A program made the translations under genes and the position numbers. A DNA stretch of 64,000 nt from JBKBII01 sp046299415. GTDB lineage: Bacteria > Pseudomonadota > Gammaproteobacteria > Ectothiorhodospirales > Ectothiorhodospiraceae. Below are positions 1 to 8,378 of this stretch, piece by piece (the stretch's first letter is position 1; each line of letters begins with the position of its first letter). Under the pieces are notes generated by a model, which worked only from the letters and a program-made list of their open reading frames with translations, ran no database searches and was not told where the DNA came from. The stretch covers positions 124,001 to 188,000 of the forward strand of contig JBKBII010000003.1 in the NCBI GenBank assembly GCA_046299415.1. Direction: 5' to 3'.

Positions 1-979
1 AGATGATCGCCGCGGCGTAGAACGTCACGTAGAGCGGCTGACCCGGTGCAAGTGTTGTCGATAGCTCCCTTAACCAATCCATGCCATCAGCGGAGCCAAC
101 CCATTGCCCCATCGTCGCCGGGAACAGGATGATTGACGAAGCAAAGATCGGCGGGATGACACCCGCCATGTTTAGTTTCAAAGGCAAATGACTGCTTTGT
201 CCGCCCACCACACGCCGTCCAACCTGCCGCTTAGCGTAGTTGACAGTAATTCGACGCTGACCACGCTCTACGAAAACGACAAAAGCTGTTACTGCGAGGG
301 CAAGCACCAGCAGCACGATAACGAAGGCCGCGGCCAATTCACCGGTGCGCGCCAACTCGAGCGTTCCACCGATCGCACCCGGAAGACCAGCCACGATTCC
401 CGCGAAGATAATCAGCGAGATGCCGTTCCCGATCCCCCGCTCAGTAATTTGCTCGCCTAGCCACATCAGAAACAGCGTCCCAGTGACGAGCGAAACGACG
501 ACGGTGAAGATAAAAATCGGCCCGGGCGTCAAAGCCATGGGCATGCCCTGAATGGTTTGTCCATTCAAAGCGATACCGATACCAAGACTCTGGAACAACG
601 CCAGCGCGACGGTCCCATAGCGCGTGTACTGCGTAATCTTACGCCGCCCCGACTCACCCTCTTTTTTCAGCTGCTGCAACGACGGCACCGTCGCCGCGAG
701 GAGCTGCATGATGATGGCGGCCGAGATGTAAGGCATGACACCGAGAGCAAAAATCGACAAACGCTCAAGCGCACCCCCCGAGAACATGTTGAACATGTCA
801 AGGATCGTGCCGCTGTTCTGTTCAAAAAACTGCGCAACAGCGACCGGATTGATTCCAGGAACCGGGATGAACGTTCCGATGCGGTATACGACCAACGCCC
901 CCAGAACGAACAGGAGCCGCTGACGCAGCTCCGAGAAACCCGACACCTTGGGACCACGAACGGACGCTGCACGAGCCAT
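1..979 (-). CDS. secY: Protein translocase subunit SecY (3' end cut by window edge)
   Basis: SecY is the channel subunit of the SecYEG translocon in the inner membrane. The gene begins at 979 and runs off the left edge, so about 326 residues of a protein usually near 440 are present and the C-terminal membrane segments are missing. The visible protein starts MARAASVRGPKVSGF, followed by a hydrophobic first segment and the plug region with FNMFSGGALERLSIFALGVM, which is typical of SecY. Several further membrane segments follow. The ATG overlaps the rplO stop by one base (TGATG), so the two are translationally coupled as the distal part of the spc operon. Identification is secure. Confidence 0.96.
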   Translation of the reverse strand, partial: MARAASVRGPKVSGFSELRQRLLFVLGALVVYRIGTFIPVPGINPVAVAQFFEQNSGTILDMFNMFSGGALERLSIFALGVMPYISAAIIMQLLAATVPSLQQLKKEGESGRRKITQYTRYGTVALALFQSLGIGIALNGQTIQGMPMALTPGPIFIFTVVVSLVTGTLFLMWLGEQITERGIGNGISLIIFAGIVAGLPGAIGGTLELARTGELAAAFVIVLLVLALAVTAFVVFVERGQRRITVNYAKRQVGRRVVGGQSSHLPLKLNMAGVIPPIFASSIILFPATMGQWVGSADGMDWLRELSTTLAPGQPLYVTFYAAAII

Positions 980-1416
980 CAGTTCGCTCCGACCGTACCG
1001 CCGGCAGCCTCGATCGCAGACCGCGCGCCTTTCGAAACGGAAACGCCGCTCAACGTATAGGCATTGGACACGTCGCCAGACAAGAACACCTTCACCGAAA
1101 CCGTCTGAACCGGCACGAGGGCGTGAACGATCAGCGACTCAACGCTGACCTCGCCAGCCGGGTGCCGATTTAGGTCGCCAGTGCGTAGCGAAGCCGAGCG
1201 CAGCTCGACCCGAGAGCGAAAACCAACCTTTGGCAAGCGCCGCTGGAGCGGCATTTGACCGCCCTCAAAGCCCACCTTGTGGAACCCGCCCGACCGTGCC
1301 TTTTGACCTTTGTGGCCCCGACCCGCCGTCTTCCCCAGGCCTGACCCAATCCCGCGACCTACGCGAGTGCGTTCCGGACGCGAACCGGCTGCTGGTTCTA
1401 ACTGATTGAGTTTCAT
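979..1416 (-). CDS. rplO: 50S ribosomal protein L15
   Basis: L15 is a late-assembly protein of the large subunit. The 145-residue product is of normal length and begins MKLNQLEPAAGSRPERTRVGRG, followed by the glycine- and arginine-rich loop (GLGKTAGRGHKGQKARSGG) that threads into 23S rRNA. The ATG lies directly behind the rpmD stop, and the rplO stop overlaps the secY start by one base. It belongs to the spc operon. Confidence 0.97.
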   Translation of the reverse strand: MKLNQLEPAAGSRPERTRVGRGIGSGLGKTAGRGHKGQKARSGGFHKVGFEGGQMPLQRRLPKVGFRSRVELRSASLRTGDLNRHPAGEVSVESLIVHALVPVQTVSVKVFLSGDVSNAYTLSGVSVSKGARSAIEAAGGTVGAN

Positions 1417-1417
1417 T

Positions 1418-1597
1418 TCAGACCTCTTCGATCTTCAGCAAATAACCGACTTGGTCGATCATTCCCTGAATTGCCGGCGTCAACTGCACAACAGCGGACG
1501 AGTTGGTTTTGCGAAGCCCCAGACCCTGCACCGTCTGAACGTGGCGTGGCAGGCGACCTGCGGTAGAGCGAACCAACGTAAGTTTGACCTGTGTCAT
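1418..1597 (-). CDS. rpmD: 50S ribosomal protein L30
   Basis: This 59-residue gene was found by reading the gap between rpsE and rplO on the minus strand. The product begins MTQVKLTLVRSTAGRLPRHV and ends GYLLKIEEV. It carries the L30 features: a short beta strand, then a helix around QTVQGLGLRKTNSSAV and a second helix around PAIQGMIDQV. The ATG is at 1595-1597, 14 bases after the rpsE stop, and the TGA is at 1418-1420. Length and position (rpsE, rpmD, rplO) match the spc operon exactly. Confidence 0.95.
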   Translation of the reverse strand: MTQVKLTLVRSTAGRLPRHVQTVQGLGLRKTNSSAVVQLTPAIQGMIDQVGYLLKIEEV

Positions 1598-1611
1598 CTC
1601 AAGCCCCTAGC

Positions 1612-2130
1612 TCAACCAACCCGTGAGGGCACGATGTCTTCAACTCGTTTTCCGCGCTTGGCCGCAACGCTCTCTGGTGAATCGATTCCGGACAGCCCAT
1701 TGATCGTCGCTTGAACCACATTGATCGGGTTCCGCGATCCGACACATTTAGCAAGCACGTTACGGACGCCCGCGACTTCGAGCACCGCACGCATCGCACC
1801 ACCCGCAATTACGCCAGTACCCTCGGAAGCCGGCTGCATGTAAACGTGAGCCGCACCGTGACGTCCGCGAGCAGCGTAGTGAAGCGTGCCTTCTGTCAGG
1901 GAGACTTTCCGCATATTCGCACGCGCCTGCTGCATCGCCTTCTGAATGGCCTGCGGCACCTCACGGGCCTTGCCGTATCCGTAGCCAACCTTACCGTCAC
2001 CGTCGCCGACCACTGTCAATGCCGCAAAACGGAACTGGCGCCCGCCCTTGACGACTTTCGCGACTCGGTTTACTCCAATCAGCTTCTCCTGGAGGCCGTC
2101 TTGACTCTCGCCTTGTTCATTCCGTGCCAT
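1612..2130 (-). CDS. rpsE: 30S ribosomal protein S5
   Basis: S5 sits at the back of the 30S subunit and contributes to decoding accuracy. The 172-residue product has the N-terminal double-stranded-RNA-binding fold (EKLIGVNRVAKVVKGGRQF) and the C-terminal S5 domain (KCVGSRNPINVVQATINGL). The loop GGRQFRFAALTVVGDGDG, where spectinomycin-resistance changes occur in E. coli, looks normal. It lies between rplR and rpmD in the spc operon. Confidence 0.97.
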   Translation of the reverse strand: MARNEQGESQDGLQEKLIGVNRVAKVVKGGRQFRFAALTVVGDGDGKVGYGYGKAREVPQAIQKAMQQARANMRKVSLTEGTLHYAARGRHGAAHVYMQPASEGTGVIAGGAMRAVLEVAGVRNVLAKCVGSRNPINVVQATINGLSGIDSPESVAAKRGKRVEDIVPSRVG

Positions 2131-2169
2131 GGAATTCTCCTGACTTTACGCCCGCCCCAATAGAGGCGA

Positions 2170-2523
2170 TCAAAATTCGAGGCCTGCATTGCGCGCAGCA
2201 TCCGCTAACGCCTTGACGCGGCCGTGGTACTTGAAGCCCGACCGGTCAAAGGCAACTGAGCTCACGCCAGCGGCGCGCGCGCGTTCAGCCACCAAGGCGC
2301 CCACCTTCGCTGCGGTCTCGACGTTCCCGGTCGCGCCCGCTCCCCTGAATCCAGACTCGACGCTCGAGGCTTGAGCCAGAACCGTGCCGCCGTCTGCGCT
2401 GAACACCTGGGCGTAAATGTGTCGCGGTGTCCTGTGGACGCTCAACCGAACGGCGCCGACCTCGCGTGACTTCATGCGGCCACGCAGCGCACGCCGGAGG
2501 CGACCTGCTTTTTTGCTGTTCAT
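2170..2523 (-). CDS. rplR: 50S ribosomal protein L18
   Basis: L18 binds 5S rRNA in the central protuberance. I take the start at the ATG at 2521-2523, giving 117 residues beginning MNSKKAGRLRRALRGRMK. That is the family's usual size, whereas a longer open frame upstream only reads through rplF. The C-terminus (FDRSGFKYHGRVKALADAAR, ending GLEF) is the standard L18 ending. The start lies 13 bases after the rplF stop. Confidence 0.96.
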   Translation of the reverse strand: MNSKKAGRLRRALRGRMKSREVGAVRLSVHRTPRHIYAQVFSADGGTVLAQASSVESGFRGAGATGNVETAAKVGALVAERARAAGVSSVAFDRSGFKYHGRVKALADAARNAGLEF

Positions 2524-2536
2524 TGCGACGACCTCA

Positions 2537-3067
2537 TTATTTCTTCTTCGCTTCTTTACGAAGGACACGTTCGCCCTTGTACCGAACGCCTTTGCCCTTG
2601 TATGGCTCGGGCGGCCGAAAGGCGCGAATATTCGCTGCCACTTGGCCAACCTTTTGCGCGTCTGCACCCCTGATGACGATCTCGGTCTGCGACGGCGTCT
2701 CGATTGTGATGCCCTCAGGCGACTCGAACACAACTGGATGACTGAACCCAAGTGAGAGATTTAGGTTCTTGCCTTGAGCCTGGGCGCGATAGCCCACACC
2801 GATCAGCTCCAAAGACCTTGAAAAACCCTCGCTGACACCCGTCACGTGGTTGGCCAGTATCGCCCGCAGCGTACCGGCCATCGCCGGATTCTGAGCGCCC
2901 TCAGCCAAACCGATGTTTAACACGTTATCTTCGACGCGAACGGTGCAATTTCCGTCGGCCGGCTGAACCGCGCTCCCTTTTGGGCCTTTGATCGAAATCT
3001 CGGTCTCCGAGATCTTGACCTCGACACCTGCGGGGAGAGCGATTGGTCTTCTGGCAACCCTCGACAT
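2537..3067 (-). CDS. rplF: 50S ribosomal protein L6
   Basis: L6 is a two-domain protein near the factor-binding centre of the 50S subunit. The 176-residue product begins MSRVARRPIALPAGVEVKIS and ends with the conserved basic tail around EPYKGKGVRYKGE followed by VLRKEAKKK. It is of normal length and lies between rpsH and rplR. Confidence 0.97.
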   Translation of the reverse strand: MSRVARRPIALPAGVEVKISETEISIKGPKGSAVQPADGNCTVRVEDNVLNIGLAEGAQNPAMAGTLRAILANHVTGVSEGFSRSLELIGVGYRAQAQGKNLNLSLGFSHPVVFESPEGITIETPSQTEIVIRGADAQKVGQVAANIRAFRPPEPYKGKGVRYKGERVLRKEAKKK

Positions 3068-3078
3068 CTTTAAAATCC

Positions 3079-3471
3079 TCAGTACACGGTGCAGAGCACT
3101 TCCCCGCCATGACCCGCTTCACGTGCGGATTTGTCGGTCATGATGCCCTTAGAAGTCGAAACGACGGCAATGCCGAGACCGGCGTTGACCGTTGGCAGAT
3201 CATCTCGGCTCTTGTAAATACGCAGGCCGGGCTTGCTTACCCGCCGAATCGTCTCAATGACTGGGCGCCCTTGGTAATATTTGAGGCCAACCTCGAGTAC
3301 ACGCTCGGAGCCCTCGCCGGAAGCCGTTACGCTTTCGACGTAACCCTCGGCAACCAACACGCCAAGAATCGCCTCTTTTTGACGGGAGTACGGAATTCGG
3401 GCCGCTTTCTTACCCGCACCCTGGGCATTGCGCAGACGCGTCAGCATGTCCGCAATTGGATCGGTCATCAT
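3079..3471 (-). CDS. rpsH: 30S ribosomal protein S8
   Basis: S8 is a primary 16S rRNA binder and, in E. coli, the translational repressor of the spc operon. The 130-residue product begins MMTDPIADMLTRLRNAQ and ends with the conserved STSKGIMTDKSARE and GGEVLCTVY segments. The gene sits between rpsN and rplF. Repression by S8 would act near the rplE start in the classical model. I did not find a clear S8 target here. Confidence 0.97.
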   Translation of the reverse strand: MMTDPIADMLTRLRNAQGAGKKAARIPYSRQKEAILGVLVAEGYVESVTASGEGSERVLEVGLKYYQGRPVIETIRRVSKPGLRIYKSRDDLPTVNAGLGIAVVSTSKGIMTDKSAREAGHGGEVLCTVY

Positions 3472-3484
3472 CGCAACTAACTCC

Positions 3485-3790
3485 TTACCAACTCGCCTTG
3501 CGAAGGCCCGGAATCAGGCCTTGCATTGCATATTCACGCAGTTTGTTGCGCGACAAACCAAAGCGGCGGTAATAGCCCTTTGGACGCCCGGTCACGCCGC
3601 ACCGGTTCTTCTGGCGGATGTGAGCGGAATCTCGCGGCAGCTTCTGCAACGCGAGCATCGCAGCCAATCGCTCTTCGCCCGAGAGCCTGTCGTCTACGAC
3701 CCGCGCTTTGAGTTCAGCGCGCCTCTCGGCGTATCGAACAGCGAGACGTTCGCGATTGGCTTCGCGGTTCAACATCGATTGCTTGGCCAT
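3485..3790 (-). CDS. rpsN: 30S ribosomal protein S14 (zinc-independent form)
   Basis: S14 assembles late into the head of the small subunit. Starting at the ATG at 3788-3790 the product has 101 residues, begins MAKQSMLNREANRERL and ends IPGLRKASW. It is the long form without the CXXC pairs of the zinc-binding form. Only one cysteine remains in the RCGVTGRPKGYYRRFGLSR segment, as in E. coli. It lies between rplE and rpsH. Confidence 0.96.
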   Translation of the reverse strand: MAKQSMLNREANRERLAVRYAERRAELKARVVDDRLSGEERLAAMLALQKLPRDSAHIRQKNRCGVTGRPKGYYRRFGLSRNKLREYAMQGLIPGLRKASW

Positions 3791-3797
3791 TGGAACC

Positions 3798-4337
3798 TCA
3801 ATTCCGAAACGGAAACTGGAACGCACTCAAAAGAGCGCGAGCTTCTTCGTTGGTATTCGCGGTTGTCGTGAACGCAATATCCATCCCGCGCAAGGCGTCG
3901 ACCTTGTCGTAGTCGATCTCAGGAAAAATAATCTGTTCCTTGACACCAAGTGAGTAGTTACCTCGGCCATCGAACGCTCGCGGCGAGAAACCTCGCAAAT
4001 CGCGCACCCGAGGAAGGGCAATCGTGATCAGGCGATCTAGAAACTCATACATCCGGTCACTGCGCAGCGTGACCTTGCAACCAATCGGGTAACCATCGCG
4101 AATCTTGAAGCCAGCAATTGACTTGCGCGCCTTCGTTACGACCGGTTTTTGCCCGGCAATCGCCGTCATGTCACTCACAGCGTGCTCGATGACCTTTTTG
4201 TCGGCGACGGCTTCACCGAGACCCATGTTCAAAGTGATCTTCACTAAACGCGGGACCTGCATCGGGTTCTGATAGTCGAACTGTTTCATCAGCGCGGGGA
4301 CGACTTCCTCGCGATACTTCTCCTTCATGCGAATCAT
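3798..4337 (-). CDS. rplE: 50S ribosomal protein L5
   Basis: L5 contacts 5S rRNA and the P-site tRNA. The start is the ATG at 4335-4337, preceded five bases upstream by a near-perfect AGGAGG, giving 179 residues beginning MIRMKEKYREEVVPALMKQF. Conserved segments include LVKITLNMGLGEAV and the C-terminal DIAFTTTANTNEEA. The open frame extends upstream, but that would read through rplX and add a non-homologous tail. Confidence 0.96.
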   Translation of the reverse strand: MIRMKEKYREEVVPALMKQFDYQNPMQVPRLVKITLNMGLGEAVADKKVIEHAVSDMTAIAGQKPVVTKARKSIAGFKIRDGYPIGCKVTLRSDRMYEFLDRLITIALPRVRDLRGFSPRAFDGRGNYSLGVKEQIIFPEIDYDKVDALRGMDIAFTTTANTNEEARALLSAFQFPFRN

Positions 4338-4347
4338 GACGTCCTCC

Positions 4348-4665
4348 TCAAGCCTCAACGACTTCGCCGGAGACGCGATAAACGCGAACCTTCCGACCAT
4401 CTTCGAGCGTTTTGAACCCAATCCGAGAGCCCTTGTTTACAGAAGGATCGACGACCATCACATTACTGACGTGGATCGAACTTTCCTTCTCAATGATTCC
4501 ACCGGCCACGCCAGCCTGGGGATTAGGCCGCTGGTGCTTCTTAACCATGTTTACATTTTGAACCACGACCCGATCGTTCGGCAGAATCCGAACAACCTGG
4601 CCACGGCGCCCACGATCACGACCCGTGATCACAATAACCTCATCCCCAGAGCGAATCTTTTTCAT
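4348..4665 (-). CDS. rplX: 50S ribosomal protein L24
   Basis: L24 initiates assembly of the 50S subunit. I take the ATG at 4663-4665, which has GAGG six bases upstream, rather than a TTG four codons earlier. The product has 105 residues and starts MKKIRSGDEVIVITGRDRG, a textbook KOW motif. It lies between rplN and rplE. Confidence 0.95.
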   Translation of the reverse strand: MKKIRSGDEVIVITGRDRGRRGQVVRILPNDRVVVQNVNMVKKHQRPNPQAGVAGGIIEKESSIHVSNVMVVDPSVNKGSRIGFKTLEDGRKVRVYRVSGEVVEA

Positions 4666-4673
4666 TGCCAACC

Positions 4674-5042
4674 TCAAAGCACTTCGGGTGCGAGCGAAAT
4701 AATCTTCATGAACCGTTCGCCACGAAGTTCTCGGGTTACCGGCCCAAAAATTCGGGTGCCGATCGGCTCTAGCTTGCTGTTCAGCAAGACTGCGGCATTG
4801 CCATCGAAACGAATCACGGAGCCATCGGCTCGGCGCACGCCGGAAGCCGTACGAACGACAACCGCGTTGTACACGTCGCCTTTTTTCACCTTGCCACGAG
4901 GGATCGCATCTTTGACGGAGACTTTGATGACATCACCCACGCGGGCGTATCGGCGATGGGACCCGCCAAGAACCTTGATGCACTGAACCCGTTTGGCGCC
5001 GCTGTTGTCAGCCGCGTCGAGTACTGTCTGCATCTGAATCAT
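4674..5042 (-). CDS. rplN: 50S ribosomal protein L14
   Basis: L14 lies at the subunit interface. The 122-residue product begins MIQMQTVLDAADNSGAKRVQ and ends MKIISLAPEVL, and is full length and highly conserved. It is the first gene of the classical spc operon, but here only three bases separate it from the rpsQ stop. The S10 and spc genes therefore look like one transcription unit, with no separate spc promoter space. Confidence 0.97.
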   Translation of the reverse strand: MIQMQTVLDAADNSGAKRVQCIKVLGGSHRRYARVGDVIKVSVKDAIPRGKVKKGDVYNAVVVRTASGVRRADGSVIRFDGNAAVLLNSKLEPIGTRIFGPVTRELRGERFMKIISLAPEVL

Positions 5043-5045
5043 GAG

Positions 5046-5315
5046 TTACTCTCCGACCTTGGCCTCGACGACCTCGACCAAGGTAAAACGCTTGGTCCGA
5101 GACATCGGGCGGCACTCACGGACCCGCACCAAATCGCCAGCGTGCGAGAGATTCTCGCCGTCATGCGCGTGTACCTTGGTGGAGCGACGAATGAACTTGC
5201 CATACAGAGGATGGCGAACCGTACGCTCGATCAAAACCGTGCGCGTCTTATCCATCTTGTCACTGACGACACGTCCGAGCAGGGTACGTTCGTTCTGTTG
5301 TTGCTCAACACTCAT
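5046..5315 (-). CDS. rpsQ: 30S ribosomal protein S17
   Basis: S17 is a primary 16S rRNA-binding protein with an OB fold. The 89-residue product contains RTLLGRVVSDKMDKTRTVLI and the conserved CRPMSRTKRFTLVEVVE end segment. Its ATG overlaps the rpmC stop (ATGA), so the two are translationally coupled. It is the last gene of the S10 operon by classical naming. Confidence 0.97.
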   Translation of the reverse strand: MSVEQQQNERTLLGRVVSDKMDKTRTVLIERTVRHPLYGKFIRRSTKVHAHDGENLSHAGDLVRVRECRPMSRTKRFTLVEVVEAKVGE

Positions 5316-5512
5316 ACCTTTTCCACCCTCGCGCGCTCTGCCAAAACGGTCTTGATTCGTGCAATTTCCCGACGGACCTCTCGAACGCGATGAGACCGCG
5401 CAAGCTGACCAATCGATTTCTGCATGTTGAGACCGAAGCGCTCCTTATGCAGAGCTTCCAACTCCTGCTTCAAACCTTCGACCGACTGTCCCCGCATATC
5501 TGCAAGCTTCAT
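5312..5512 (-). CDS. rpmC: 50S ribosomal protein L29
   Basis: L29 lies near the peptide exit tunnel, where trigger factor and SRP dock. I take the ATG at 5510-5512, which overlaps the rplP stop by one base (TGATG). This gives 66 residues beginning MKLADMRGQSVEGLKQEL. A GTG one codon upstream is equally possible. The two-helix pattern with RVREVRREIARIKTVL is typical. The stop overlaps the rpsQ start. Confidence 0.94.
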   Translation of the reverse strand: MKLADMRGQSVEGLKQELEALHKERFGLNMQKSIGQLARSHRVREVRREIARIKTVLAERARVEKV

Positions 5513-5925
5513 CACATCACCTGCCTGTGCACGAAGGCGGTCTTCACCGGAAGCTTGGCTGCTGCCAGGCGGAATGCCTCGCGCGCCACATCTTCCTGGA
5601 CGCCTTCCATCTCATAGAGCACTCGGCCAGGCTGGACCTTGGCCACCCAATACTCAACGCCACCCTTGCCCTTACCCATACGAACTTCGAGCGGCTTTTT
5701 CGTAACCGGCACGTCAGGGAACACCCGAATCCAAATCTTCCCTCCGCGCTTGATGTAACGAACCATCGCACGACGTGCTGCCTCGATCTGGCGCGCGGTC
5801 AGCCGGCCGCGGTCAAGAGCCTGCAAGCCAAACTCACCAAACGACACCTTGGCGCCGCCCTTAGCGTAACCGCGGTTCTTGCCCTTGAACTGTTTCCTGA
5901 ACTTCGTTCTTTTTGGCTGTAACAT
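5512..5925 (-). CDS. rplP: 50S ribosomal protein L16
   Basis: L16 shapes the A-site tRNA pocket. The 137-residue product starts MLQPKRTKFRKQFKGKNRG and carries the conserved GLQALDRGRLTARQIEAARR segment and RVFPDVPVTKKPLEVRMGKG, the loop hydroxylated on arginine by YcfD in some bacteria. It lies between rpsC and rpmC, overlapping the rpmC start by one base. Confidence 0.97.
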   Translation of the reverse strand: MLQPKRTKFRKQFKGKNRGYAKGGAKVSFGEFGLQALDRGRLTARQIEAARRAMVRYIKRGGKIWIRVFPDVPVTKKPLEVRMGKGKGGVEYWVAKVQPGRVLYEMEGVQEDVAREAFRLAAAKLPVKTAFVHRQVM

Positions 5926-5937
5926 CGCGCCCCTACC

Positions 5938-6615
5938 TTAATTCGCTGCGACAGTCGCGTGGGCCTTGGTAGGATCGAAGTCGAAGACCTCGCCCTTGAA
6001 AATCCAGACCTTGATGCCAATGACGCCATATGTGGTGTGTGCTTCCGCGAAGCCATAATCGATGTCAGCGCGCAGCGTGTGGAGTGGGACCCGGCCTTCG
6101 CGGTACCATTCGGAACGGGCAATTTCAGCGCCATTGAGCCGCCCAGACACGTGAACTTTAATGCCCCCCGCGCCCTGCCGGATTGCGTTTCCGACCGCCC
6201 GCTTCATCGCACGACGGAACATGATTCGCTTTTCAAGCTGTTGCGCAATCCCCTCGGCGACGAGTTTCGCGTCAACTTCAGGCTTGCGAATCTCCTCAAC
6301 GCCGATCCGCACGTTCCCAACCGGCAGCCCAGACACCTCCGCCACAGCGCGCCGCAAAGACTCGATATCTTCGCCTTTTTTGCCAATCACGATTCCAGGG
6401 CGAGCCGTATGCACGACCACATCGATCTTCTGTGAACGGCGAGAAATATCAATACGGCTTACAGACGCCCCGGACAAACGCTTTTCAAGAAGCTTGCGCA
6501 GCTTTAGATCGTGGTTCAGCGTCTTGCCGAAGTCTCGACCTTCGCTGTACCAAGCAGCGGCCCACGGGCGAGAAATCCCGAGCCGAATCCCAGTTGGATG
6601 GACTTTCTGACCCAT
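5938..6615 (-). CDS. rpsC: 30S ribosomal protein S3
   Basis: S3 lines the mRNA entry channel. The 225-residue product begins MGQKVHPTGIRLGISRPWAA. It has the KH domain (GIVIGKKGEDIESLRRAV) around residues 75-95 and the C-terminal S3 domain (GRLNGAEIARSEWYREGRVP). Only three bases separate it from rplV upstream. Confidence 0.97.
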   Translation of the reverse strand: MGQKVHPTGIRLGISRPWAAAWYSEGRDFGKTLNHDLKLRKLLEKRLSGASVSRIDISRRSQKIDVVVHTARPGIVIGKKGEDIESLRRAVAEVSGLPVGNVRIGVEEIRKPEVDAKLVAEGIAQQLEKRIMFRRAMKRAVGNAIRQGAGGIKVHVSGRLNGAEIARSEWYREGRVPLHTLRADIDYGFAEAHTTYGVIGIKVWIFKGEVFDFDPTKAHATVAAN

Positions 6616-6618
6616 GAA

Positions 6619-6966
6619 TTAACTCCGCTCCTGAACGACGACTTCGATGTGGCTCGTGCGCTTGATGATGCGGTTGCCGCGACCTTTTGCCCGCGCATGC
6701 ATACGCTTCATCACAGGTCCCTCATCGACGCAAATTCGCGAGATGTGTAAGCGATCGATATCTGCCCCGTCGTTGTTTTCGGCGTTGGCAATCGCAGACT
6801 CGAGGAGCTTGCGAACGAGAGAGGCGGCTTTTTTATCCGAGAACCTCAATGTGTCAAGAGCACGATCAACTCGCTCGCCCCGAACCAGGTCCGCGACCAG
6901 CCTCGCTTTTTGGGGCGAGATCTTTGCAAAGCGCAGCTTCGCAATCGTTCCAGCATTCGCTTGCAT
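6619..6966 (-). CDS. rplV: 50S ribosomal protein L22
   Basis: L22 has a globular domain and a long hairpin that lines the exit tunnel near the macrolide site. The 115-residue product carries KISPQKARLVADLVRG and the hairpin tip MKRMHARAKGRGNRIIKRTS without deletions or duplications. It lies between rpsS and rpsC. Confidence 0.97.
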   Translation of the reverse strand: MQANAGTIAKLRFAKISPQKARLVADLVRGERVDRALDTLRFSDKKAASLVRKLLESAIANAENNDGADIDRLHISRICVDEGPVMKRMHARAKGRGNRIIKRTSHIEVVVQERS

Positions 6967-6977
6967 CTGTCCTTACC

Positions 6978-7250
6978 TCAGCGCGATTTCTTGTTCGCGA
7001 CATGACCTTTGAACGTACGGGTCGCCGCGAACTCACCAAGCTTGTGACCGACCATGTTTTCGGTAACAAGAACAGGGACATGCTGGCGTCCGTTATGGAC
7101 GGCGATCGTGAGACCAACCATCTGCGGAATAATCATTGAGCGGCGCGACCATGTCTTGATTGGGCGCCGGTCATTCTTCTCGGCCGCTGTTGTCACCTTG
7201 GCGAAGAGGTGATGATCAACAAAGGGGCCCTTTTTTAGTGAACGAGGCAT
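6978..7250 (-). CDS. rpsS: 30S ribosomal protein S19
   Basis: S19 is in the head of the 30S subunit. The 90-residue product begins MPRSLKKGPFVDHHLFAKV and contains IKTWSRRSMIIPQMVG and ENMVGHKLGEFAATRTF, all strongly conserved. It lies between rplB and rplV in the S10 operon. Confidence 0.98.
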   Translation of the reverse strand: MPRSLKKGPFVDHHLFAKVTTAAEKNDRRPIKTWSRRSMIIPQMVGLTIAVHNGRQHVPVLVTENMVGHKLGEFAATRTFKGHVANKKSR

Positions 7251-7262
7251 CGAAGAACTCCG

Positions 7263-8084
7263 TTATTTCTTACGGCCGCGAAGGATCATGCGATCCGTGC
7301 GCTTGTTGCTGCGTGTCTTGTAGCCCTTGGTCGGGACACCCCAGGGCGTCACCGGATGGCGTCCGAAGTTGCGACCCTCACCGCCACCGTGCGGGTGGTC
7401 AACTGGGTTCATCGCAGTCCCGCGAACGGTCGGGCGAATACCAAGCCAGCGTTTCGCCCCCGCCTTGCCGAACTTCCGCAGGCTGTGAGCGGAGTTGCCG
7501 ACTTCACCGACGACGGCTCGACATTCGACGTCCACTTTGCGCATCTCACCGGAGCGAAGGCGAAGAGTCGCGTGGCGACCTTCTCGGGCAACAAGTTGCA
7601 CGCCCGCACCTGCGGAACGCGCCATCTGAGCACCTCGACCCGGCTTCAGCTCGACACAATGGACAGTCGAGCCGACCGGTATCGAACGAAGGGGCAATGC
7701 ATTGCCAACACGAATGCCGACGTGCTCGCCGCTCAATACTTCAGCACCGACAGCCAAGCCCTTCGGAGCAATGATGTAGCGGCGTTCGCCATCGAGATAC
7801 TTGATCAACGCCAAGTGAGCCGAGCGATTCGGGTCATACTCGAGTCGCTCGACAACCCCGACGATGCCGTCTTTGTCCCGCTTGAAATCGACTAGCCGGT
7901 AGTGCTGCTTGTGGCCGCCGCCGATATGACGCGTTGTGATGCGACCATAATGGTTACGGCCACCAGTACGGGTCTTCTTTTCGACCAGCGCCGCGTGAGG
8001 CGCGCCTTTATGCAACTCAGGGTGAGTCACCTTGATCGCATGACGGCGGCCGGCTGAAGTCGGATTCGTTTTGATGACTGCCAT
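7263..8084 (-). CDS. rplB: 50S ribosomal protein L2
   Basis: L2 is needed for subunit association and supports the peptidyl transferase centre. The 273-residue product is full length. It has the conserved MNPVDHPHGGGEGRNFGRH segment with the histidine important for activity, and PVTPWGVPTKGYKTRSNKRT at the C-terminus. It lies between rplW and rpsS. Confidence 0.98.
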   Translation of the reverse strand: MAVIKTNPTSAGRRHAIKVTHPELHKGAPHAALVEKKTRTGGRNHYGRITTRHIGGGHKQHYRLVDFKRDKDGIVGVVERLEYDPNRSAHLALIKYLDGERRYIIAPKGLAVGAEVLSGEHVGIRVGNALPLRSIPVGSTVHCVELKPGRGAQMARSAGAGVQLVAREGRHATLRLRSGEMRKVDVECRAVVGEVGNSAHSLRKFGKAGAKRWLGIRPTVRGTAMNPVDHPHGGGEGRNFGRHPVTPWGVPTKGYKTRSNKRTDRMILRGRKK

Positions 8085-8087
8085 GGC

Positions 8088-8378
8088 TTACGCCCCCTCG
8101 CCAATCGCGATGGCCTGACCCTGTGCGACTTGCACATAGGCTTTCTTCCAACGCTTACGTTGGCCGACCCGCCCTTTGAACCGCTTGACCTTGCCATCAC
8201 CGGCGAGCGTACGGACGCTTTCGACCTTCACCTCGAAAAGCTGCTCAATAGCGGCCTTAATCTGAGCCTTATCGGCCTCGGGATGCACGCGGAAAACGTG
8301 CTGCCCCAACTCACCCAGGGTCGTAGTTTTTTCGGAAACCACGGCACCAACCACGACTTGTGTTGGATGTAAGTTCAT
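8088..8378 (-). CDS. rplW: 50S ribosomal protein L23
   Basis: L23 sits at the tunnel exit and is the docking site for trigger factor and SRP. I choose the ATG at 8376-8378, which overlaps the rplD stop as ATGA and gives 96 residues beginning MNLHPTQVVVGAVVSEK. A GTG three codons upstream has less room for a ribosome binding site. The conserved RFKGRVGQRKRWKKAYV segment is present. Confidence 0.95.
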   Translation of the reverse strand: MNLHPTQVVVGAVVSEKTTTLGELGQHVFRVHPEADKAQIKAAIEQLFEVKVESVRTLAGDGKVKRFKGRVGQRKRWKKAYVQVAQGQAIAIGEGA